The notes under the pieces are model-generated. The model ran no database searches. It was not told the origin of the DNA and worked only from the letters and a program-made list of their open reading frames with translations. This document shows, piece by piece, positions 57,615 through 64,000 of a DNA stretch of 64,000 bases. Position 1 is the first letter of the stretch. Every line of letters starts with the position of its first letter. The DNA is from Nitrosopumilaceae archaeon (GTDB lineage: Archaea; Thermoproteota; Nitrososphaeria; Nitrososphaerales; Nitrosopumilaceae). The position numbers were made by a program, and so were the translations under genes. Location: positions 33,719-97,718 of the forward strand of contig JASHNR010000037.1 in the NCBI GenBank assembly GCA_030041535.1, written 5' to 3'.

Positions 57615-58805
57615 ATGGCACAAAAAATGATTTTAGGTTTAGCGCTTACGCTGATCCTACTAATGCCGACCACAACGATGGTAGCACATGCACAACTGGT
57701 GCAATCACCACCGCCTCAACCCGCAAGCGGAGTGAACATCCAGCTCAATGGTGCAGGTTCATCATTTGTATATCCACTAATGTCTCAATGGAGAGTTATG
57801 TATGATGGACTAAATCCAGGAATAACTATCAACTACCAATCCGTTGGAAGTGGTGCTGGCATAAATCAAATGACCAAAAAAACAGTTGACTTTGGAGCTT
57901 CGGATGCCCCATTGTCATTGAGTCAACAAAAGGCAGCTCCAAATACGCTAACCTTTGTAGACTCAATTGGTGCAATCACGGTGTCTTACAACATACCAAA
58001 TGGCCAAATCAAGAGCGATGTTAATCAAATCATCCCTAGTGGACTAAACCTTACTGGTCCAACTCTTGCAGGCATATTTGAGGGCAAGATAATCTATTGG
58101 GATGATCCGGCCATAACAGCCAATAATTCCGGAGTTGTTCTGCCGCATGCAAAGATCACAGTGATTCATCGCTCTGATGGATCTGGAACAACATATGCAT
58201 TCACAAACTACTTGTCAAAAGTTAGTAGTACTTGGAAGCATGATGTTGGACAAGGAACCGTGGTTCCGTGGAGAACCGGAATTGGTGGCCCAGGTAACGC
58301 AGGTGTTGCACATTATATCCAACTAACTCCATATTCAATTGGATATGTAGAGCTTGCATATGCACAACAGAATAACATGTCATATGCAAATATTGAAAAT
58401 GCAGACGGCGATAATTTTGTTGCACCAACACTAGATACAACAAGTGCAGCAGCTAGTGCTCTAACGAATCTACCTGCCGCAAATGGAGATTGGAGCAAAG
58501 TTTCAATCACCAATGAACCAGGACCTAATACCTATCCGATCGCTTCATTGACATACATCATGGCATATGAGAACCGTGATAAAGTGAAAAACACTGACCT
58601 GAACAAAGCAGATGCTCTACTTGATTTCATATATTGGATAATATCAGGTGGCCCAGGACAGCCAGTTGGTGGACAGCAATATGCCAGTCCACTGTGGTAT
58701 GTACCGCTTCCTCAAAACATCCAACTCAATGACATCAATGGACTTCAAATGTTCAAGTACGACGGACAGCAGTTGTGGAACGATACAGGCAATTCAGGTA
58801 CTTAA
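57615..58805 (+). CDS. pstS: Phosphate-binding protein PstS (paralog 2), without C-terminal anchor
   Basis: GAGSSFVYPLMSQWR; HRSDGSGTTYAFTNYLSKVSSTWK; no C-terminal TM or PEFG motif. Confidence 0.92.
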   Translation: MAQKMILGLALTLILLMPTTTMVAHAQLVQSPPPQPASGVNIQLNGAGSSFVYPLMSQWRVMYDGLNPGITINYQSVGSGAGINQMTKKTVDFGASDAPLSLSQQKAAPNTLTFVDSIGAITVSYNIPNGQIKSDVNQIIPSGLNLTGPTLAGIFEGKIIYWDDPAITANNSGVVLPHAKITVIHRSDGSGTTYAFTNYLSKVSSTWKHDVGQGTVVPWRTGIGGPGNAGVAHYIQLTPYSIGYVELAYAQQNNMSYANIENADGDNFVAPTLDTTSAAASALTNLPAANGDWSKVSITNEPGPNTYPIASLTYIMAYENRDKVKNTDLNKADALLDFIYWIISGGPGQPVGGQQYASPLWYVPLPQNIQLNDINGLQMFKYDGQQLWNDTGNSGT

Positions 58806-58956
58806 GCACCTAACTTTTCTTTTTTTCTTTTTTGATACAATAATTAATGTAAATTATAGATTCAAAAGAAGAGACCGTATACATATAGAGGCTATGGCAA
58901 CTATTTGCGCCAGATTAAAGTTGAATATTCTACATCTATGAAACAGTGATAAAATA

Positions 58957-59148
58957 ATGCCAGACAAGATCTGCAGAACATGTGGTGAAGAACTGATTGT
59001 ATACTCACAATGTTTTGAATGTAAAAAGCCGATTCAACAAATTTGCATAAAATGTGGAAAAAAGACCTTAGAACGACTTCATTTGCGATGTTTTACTCAT
59101 ACAAAGTATGACTTTTCTGTGCCTGCAAGTATTTCGTTAGCAGGGTGA
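58957..59148 (+). CDS. Small zinc-ribbon protein
   Basis: 63 aa; CRTCGEE...CFECKKP...CIKCGKK. Confidence 0.65.
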   Translation: MPDKICRTCGEELIVYSQCFECKKPIQQICIKCGKKTLERLHLRCFTHTKYDFSVPASISLAG

Positions 59149-59268
59149 ATTTTTAGTTCTGTAGGCTAATCATAAAATACATGATTACAATTTTTTTTCA
59201 TAGCATAACAGTTTCTATGTAATCTATTTTCTACAAGGAAAAATATGGTTGCCTGTAGTTAAAGTTTA

Positions 59269-59799
59269 ATGACAAACAAATTGCTTGTATCGTCTGGAGT
59301 TTTTGCAATTTTTATCTTGCTTGCAATTAGCTCAGGTGTATCAATATCGGCAGATGGCACAACAACACACCAGTCCATATCTACAAACACGCATGGATTT
59401 GCATTTACAGATAATTGCTGTCCAGACGTATCACTTAATCTCAACGGTACCATCACAACAAACACAAACGGCACAATGGAACTCTCACAACAAAATGGCA
59501 GCATTGCAATAAATTCTACCAATTACAAACTACAATTTACGCCAAGTGGTAAATTGACCGCAGAAACAGTAGAAGGTAATTGCTCTTCGGGCATTACTTA
59601 TCAACAAGATGGCAATGTTAGCTTGACTACAAATGATGGAACAATACTCAAAGGATCAGGAGAATATTCTTGGGGGATTGTCCCTAGCTGTTCTGACTAC
59701 AAGGATTCCTTTACTAATTTTAGCGGAAAGGTGCAAGACTTGGCAGGACAAGCCGCGGAATTCTATACTGGTACAGATCTGTTGCCAGATATACAGTAA
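59269..59799 (+). CDS. Exported hypothetical protein
   Basis: 176 aa with signal peptide. Confidence 0.6.
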   Translation: MTNKLLVSSGVFAIFILLAISSGVSISADGTTTHQSISTNTHGFAFTDNCCPDVSLNLNGTITTNTNGTMELSQQNGSIAINSTNYKLQFTPSGKLTAETVEGNCSSGITYQQDGNVSLTTNDGTILKGSGEYSWGIVPSCSDYKDSFTNFSGKVQDLAGQAAEFYTGTDLLPDIQ

Positions 59800-59878
59800 A
59801 CTCGATCTCTTTCTTTTTTAAAGAATTATTGCTACATGCTAATTTAATTTAAAAAAAATAACATTAGATAATGAAGAA

Positions 59879-60121
59879 TTATCTTGATTGATCTTTTTGC
59901 TCTCCAAAGTCTCGTTTGAACTCCTCTACACTTATTCCAGCCCTTGCAAGAATTTCTTCAAGCATTCCTTTGCCAATTTCAGAATGATGTAATGGAACTG
60001 TTGCCTGCCTGTCATTTAGCTTAAGGACGTGATGACTTCCTCTTACATGCATAGTCTGAAACCCCCTTTCCTCCAGATATTTTATTAATTCAAGTGGTCT
60101 TACTGCTGGAAGTCTGGACAT
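59879..60121 (-). CDS. hicA: HicA-like mRNA interferase
   Basis: 80 aa; LIKYLEERGFQTMHVRGSHHVLKLNDRQATVPLHHSEIGKGMLEEILARAGIS. Confidence 0.85.
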   Translation of the reverse strand: MSRLPAVRPLELIKYLEERGFQTMHVRGSHHVLKLNDRQATVPLHHSEIGKGMLEEILARAGISVEEFKRDFGEQKDQSR

Positions 60122-60180
60122 GGAGATAATACAGAACCTCTAATTAATAACGAATTTTTAAAGAAGCAAGTGAGACTTCA

Positions 60181-60681
60181 ATGAATGGGTTACTGATTGG
60201 CAGGTTTCAGCCATTCCATATAGGCCATCTATCAGCGGTTAAATTTGCCCTGTCCAAAGTGGAAAACCTCTGGATAGGAATTGGAAGCTCAAACAAAAGT
60301 AATGAAAAAAGAAACCCATTCACAGCAGACGAGAGAAAAGAGATGATCCTCTCATCACTTGACCCTGAGAACGCAAAGAAAATTGGGGTATATTACGTAC
60401 CAGACACGGGAGACCATGATAAATGGACATACCATGTTGATGCCATAGTGCCAAAGTACGACATTGTATTTTCAAATGATGACTTTACACTGTCGTTATA
60501 CAAAAAAAGGGGAATTGAGACAATCCCGGTTCCATTATTGCAAAGAGAGACAGTCTCTGGGACACATATACGGGAAATGATTGCTGCAGACAAAGATTGG
60601 TCAAGTCTTGTTCCGCAGGGAACCAAAAATGTTCTGATAAAAATAGGTGCTAAGGAAAGGCTGTGCAAAATATCGCAGTAG
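60181..60681 (+). CDS. nadM: Archaeal nicotinamide-nucleotide adenylyltransferase
   Basis: GLLIGRFQPFHIGHLSAVKFAL; nucleotidyltransferase HxGH. Confidence 0.88.
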   Translation: MNGLLIGRFQPFHIGHLSAVKFALSKVENLWIGIGSSNKSNEKRNPFTADERKEMILSSLDPENAKKIGVYYVPDTGDHDKWTYHVDAIVPKYDIVFSNDDFTLSLYKKRGIETIPVPLLQRETVSGTHIREMIAADKDWSSLVPQGTKNVLIKIGAKERLCKISQ

Positions 60682-60691
60682 AACCTAAATA

Positions 60692-61864
60692 ATGGTCATT
60701 AATTTTAGGGAATGGAAGAATTTGGAATATCTAGTAATGTTACCCGGGCCAACAAATGTTCCGGAAAGAGTAACGCGTGCAATGTTTACCCACATGATAA
60801 ATCACAGGAGCAAGGATTTTGTAAAATTATATGTCGATGTAGTTGAAAAGACACAGAAAGTTTTTGATACAACAGGAGACATCGTAGCACTTAGCGCTTC
60901 TGGAACAGGAGCAGTCGAGGCCTCTGTTGTAAACATGGTAAAAAAAGGCGACAAGGTAATCATTCCAGTAAACGGGGAATTTAGCTCAAGACTTGCAACC
61001 ATGCTAGAATGGGCAGGTGCAAATGTTATCAAGCTACAAACTCCATTTGGGCAGAATGCAAGCTTTGATCAAGTAAAGGAGGCATTTGACAACAACAAAG
61101 ATGTCAAGGCATTCTATGTGGTATGGAACGAGACCTCAACTGGAACGATGGTAAAATATCTGGATAAAGTTTCAAGTCTTACTGCAAGAAATGATTCATT
61201 CTTTGTAGTAGACGGTGTATCAATAGTAGGCGGTGAGGAATTGCACATGGACAAGTGGGGAATAGATGTGTGTGTCACAGGGGCACAAAAGGCACTAGCT
61301 GCCCCGCCTGGAATTTCACCAATTGCAGTAAGCCCAAAGGCAAAAAAACACATGATTGCAAATCAGCCCCCGACATTTTACTTTAACATGGCACGATACT
61401 TCAAGTATTACGACGAGAACAAGGAGACCCCATTTACTCCCGCAATACCACTTCTTTATGCATACAGGGAGGCACTAGATATCATACTGGAAGAAGGAAT
61501 GGAAAACAGAGTAAAAAGACACCGGGTCTGCTCTGATGCATTTTACAGTGGCCTCAGCGCACTTGGTCTTACGCCATTTGCAAAAGAGGATGCACGATCT
61601 ACAGTTGTAATTGCGCTAAACTATTTGCAAGGACTAGACGACAAAACTTTCCGTGGAACATTATCAGAAAAATTCCGTGTCTTGGTTGCAGGTGGATTTG
61701 GCGAGCTGAAAGGCAAAGTGTTCAGGGTTGGCTGCATGGGAGAGGTACAGAAATACCATGTCATGAGAACTATATCTGCAATTCATTCAACACTTGACAT
61801 GATGGGATACAAAACAAATCCTGAAGCACTCAAAGTAGCTGAAGAGAAACTAAAGGCACTTTAA
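60692..61864 (+). CDS. Class V aminotransferase (alanine-glyoxylate/serine-pyruvate type)
   Basis: MLPGPTNVPERV; VDGVSIVGGEELHMDKWGIDVCVTGAQKALAAPPG. Confidence 0.9.
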   Translation: MVINFREWKNLEYLVMLPGPTNVPERVTRAMFTHMINHRSKDFVKLYVDVVEKTQKVFDTTGDIVALSASGTGAVEASVVNMVKKGDKVIIPVNGEFSSRLATMLEWAGANVIKLQTPFGQNASFDQVKEAFDNNKDVKAFYVVWNETSTGTMVKYLDKVSSLTARNDSFFVVDGVSIVGGEELHMDKWGIDVCVTGAQKALAAPPGISPIAVSPKAKKHMIANQPPTFYFNMARYFKYYDENKETPFTPAIPLLYAYREALDIILEEGMENRVKRHRVCSDAFYSGLSALGLTPFAKEDARSTVVIALNYLQGLDDKTFRGTLSEKFRVLVAGGFGELKGKVFRVGCMGEVQKYHVMRTISAIHSTLDMMGYKTNPEALKVAEEKLKAL

Positions 61865-61971
61865 TTTTATGTGCCAAAACATAGAAAATAATACCGTTAG
61901 AAAAATGTGACACAAATCATTAACACACAAAAAAGTCATCTTTAGATTAATATAAGGAACAGAAAGGATCG

Positions 61972-62724
61972 TTGACGTTGGCTTTCCAAAAAGGCACCCT
62001 AGTTCTAGCAGACTATACTGCCAAAGTCAAAGACACAAACGAAGTCTTTGAAACTACAAGAGAAGCTGACGCAAAATCTGGCAACATCTTTGATGCAAAT
62101 GTAAAGTATCAACCAAGACTTGTCTCAGTGGGAGAGTCTTGGGTGCTCAAGGGATTAGATGATGCACTCTTGGCTGCAAGTGCAGGCGACAAGCTCACAG
62201 TAGAGGTGCCACCAGAGAAGGGATTTGGAACACGGGATCCTGCCAAAGTAAGAATGATTCCACTGCGAAAGCTAGGTGATGATGCAGAGAAGGTATCTGT
62301 CGGCGATGCAATTGAGCTCGATGATAGGACTGGAATTATCAGATTCATTGGCTCAGGACGAGTCCAGGTTGATTTCAATCACAGGTTTGCAGGTAGAACA
62401 ATTTTGTATGATGTTAATGTATTAAAATCACTTGACACTGATCAGGACAAAATCTTGGGACTGCTCAAAAGGAGATTCCCACTTGATGAATCCAAACTAA
62501 AATTTGAGATAAAGGGAACGCAGCTTGACATCAACATACCAGACGAGGCACTGATGATGGAAGGCCTCCAGGTGGTAAAGCGAGCAATAGCAAACGAAGT
62601 ATTCAAGTTTGTATCAACACTTGACAAGATTAACTTTGTAGAATCATACAGCAAGACAAAGCCGCAGGAAAAGCCAGCAGAGCAAAAGGCTGAAGCCGCA
62701 CCAGCACAATCAAAAACAGCCTAG
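61972..62724 (+). CDS. FKBP-type (SlyD-like) peptidyl-prolyl isomerase with C-terminal extension
   Basis: GTLVLADYTAKVKDTNEVFETTRE; EVPPEKGFGTRDP; NHRFAGRTILYDVNV. Confidence 0.9.
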   Translation: MTLAFQKGTLVLADYTAKVKDTNEVFETTREADAKSGNIFDANVKYQPRLVSVGESWVLKGLDDALLAASAGDKLTVEVPPEKGFGTRDPAKVRMIPLRKLGDDAEKVSVGDAIELDDRTGIIRFIGSGRVQVDFNHRFAGRTILYDVNVLKSLDTDQDKILGLLKRRFPLDESKLKFEIKGTQLDINIPDEALMMEGLQVVKRAIANEVFKFVSTLDKINFVESYSKTKPQEKPAEQKAEAAPAQSKTA

Positions 62725-63761
62725 AGAACGCCGGTACTTTTTGCAAGAGAAATTGCTTTTTCTCCAGTCATTTTCATATCACTTAGTATGGTGTATCTTT
62801 CAGGCCGCAATGATTGTGCAATGGAGAGCGCCTCTGCCAAAATCTCAGACGAAAGTCCAATCTCTTTTGCAGTTGTAGGGGCTCCGACATTTTTTAGCAT
62901 CTGAATTATTTTTCTCCAGTCTTGGCCCTGGAGCTTTGCAATCAGTATGGCGCCAATTCCGCATTTTTCGCCGTGCAATCCTATGCCTGGCTCGAGATAA
63001 TCTACGGCATGTGAGAACAAGTGTTCTGCACCAGAGCATGGCCTACTGGAACCTGCAATGCATGCAGCAACACCTGAGCTTATCAGGGCTTCTACAATCA
63101 TTCTAACATCTGGTTTTTTCTTGAAATTTTTCGAGTTGTCAATTACAATTTTTGCGCTCATTGATGCCAAATTTGCAGCATAGGTGCCGAAATACTCTCC
63201 AACTTTGTCTCGTGCAAGCTCCCAATCACGCACAGCAGTTACCTTTGCCATTAGATCGCCACAGCCGCTTGCAATCAGCCTGTGCGGCGCTTTTTTTAGA
63301 ATTTCAATATCCACAAAGACCCCAAGTGGTGCGGTAGCAACAATAGAATACGGCCTGTCGCCGCGCAGAGAGACAAATGGGCTTGCAATGCCGTCATGTG
63401 ACGCAGACGTTGGGACGCTGACAAATGGTTTTTTGAGCTTGAATGCGATCATCTTTGCAATATCAACAGACCTGCCACCGCCAATTCCAACAATAAGATC
63501 GCTCTTGTCCTTTCTTACCTCAAGCAGAATCTTATTTGTAGACTCGACATCATTGCTTGTACTGCGGTGCCAGACATTTTTTATCTTTGATTTTAAAAGC
63601 GACTTGGCTACTTTTTCGTACGTAATCTTTCTTACCTGGTCTCCTGAAACAAAAGAAACTTTTCTTGGATTTGCAAGGCCTTGCAGAAAACTTCCAATAT
63701 CTCCGATGTTTTTTTCGCCTACAACTATCTGCCTTGGCAATTCCATGACGTGGGAAGGCAT
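62721..63761 (-). CDS. egsA: sn-glycerol-1-phosphate dehydrogenase
   Basis: IVGIGGGRSVDIAKMIAFKL; SVPTSASHDGIASPFVSL; SGAEHLFSHAVDYL. Confidence 0.93.
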   Translation of the reverse strand: MPSHVMELPRQIVVGEKNIGDIGSFLQGLANPRKVSFVSGDQVRKITYEKVAKSLLKSKIKNVWHRSTSNDVESTNKILLEVRKDKSDLIVGIGGGRSVDIAKMIAFKLKKPFVSVPTSASHDGIASPFVSLRGDRPYSIVATAPLGVFVDIEILKKAPHRLIASGCGDLMAKVTAVRDWELARDKVGEYFGTYAANLASMSAKIVIDNSKNFKKKPDVRMIVEALISSGVAACIAGSSRPCSGAEHLFSHAVDYLEPGIGLHGEKCGIGAILIAKLQGQDWRKIIQMLKNVGAPTTAKEIGLSSEILAEALSIAQSLRPERYTILSDMKMTGEKAISLAKSTGVL

Positions 63762-63865
63762 GAACTTTTCTTCAAACCTCGTTATTTATCGATTCCCAGT
63801 ACGATCCAAAGTTTATTAAACGGTGGAATCCTATTCCAAATATCTCAAGTTAGGTAGAATGTTAT

Positions 63866-64000
63866 TTGTCAGACTATATTGAACAGCACACATATCATGG
63901 AACAACGACGGTAGGAATAACCTGCACAGACGGTGTAGTCCTATGCGCCGATATGAGAGCAAGCGCTGGCTATTTTATCGCAAACAACAACACGATGAAG
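63866..64000 (+). CDS. psmB: Proteasome beta subunit (partial, runs off window end)
   Basis: TTG start: [45 protein letters not shown]. Confidence 0.88.
   Translation, partial: MSDYIEQHTYHGTTTVGITCTDGVVLCADMRASAGYFIANNNTMK

Noticed and set aside
58648-58941. 97-aa plus-strand ORF overlapping the 3' end of pstS2
   Set aside because: Out-of-frame overlap with conserved PstS C-terminus; no domain features.
1-64000. CRISPR arrays, cas genes, transposases, integrases, prophage
   Set aside because: No regularly spaced direct repeats and no recognisable Cas, transposase, recombinase or phage structural proteins seen in the supplied ORFs.

Overview
This window looks like a moderately AT-rich, gene-dense chromosome segment from an ammonia-oxidizing-type Nitrososphaerota/Thaumarchaeota (Nitrosopumilales/Nitrosotalea-like). 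That assignment rests on the gene families present (PolD DP1/DP2, Cdc6/Orc1, GGGP synthase, G1P dehydrogenase, Cdc48, parvulin, PEFG-CTERM proteins), not on any database search. Main blocks: (1) a replication locus at 0-7.7 kb: PolD large subunit, GGGP synthase, two small DNA-binding proteins, a probable replication origin with ORB-like boxes (4.5-4.99 kb), Cdc6/Orc1 and PolD small subunit. (2) About 33 kb of mostly housekeeping genes (Cdc48, Hsp20, AmrS radical SAM, parvulin, Rpo11, TFS, PCNA, aspartokinase, cobalamin methyltransferases, TyrRS, cyclophilin). (3) Two tRNA genes: Arg-CCU with an apparent D-loop intron, and Val-GAC. (4) An accessory region at 42-47 kb: three DUF6659-like paralogs, HxlR/ArsC/aquaglyceroporin, long inverted repeats and a GC-rich hairpin. 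(5) A phosphate/polyphosphate island at 46.9-58.8 kb: two thymidylate-kinase-like P-loop kinases, SixA, Ppx/GppA, CHAD, AbrB-PhoU, PstCAB, PhoU and two PstS. A shared 10-mer, CTATATAGAT, lies upstream of the kinase pair, pstC and both pstS genes. (6) A housekeeping tail: HicA-like toxin, NadM, class V aminotransferase, FKBP, G1P dehydrogenase and the start of a proteasome beta subunit. The best candidates for an undescribed system are the Pho/polyP island with its shared palindromic site, and the origin architecture.
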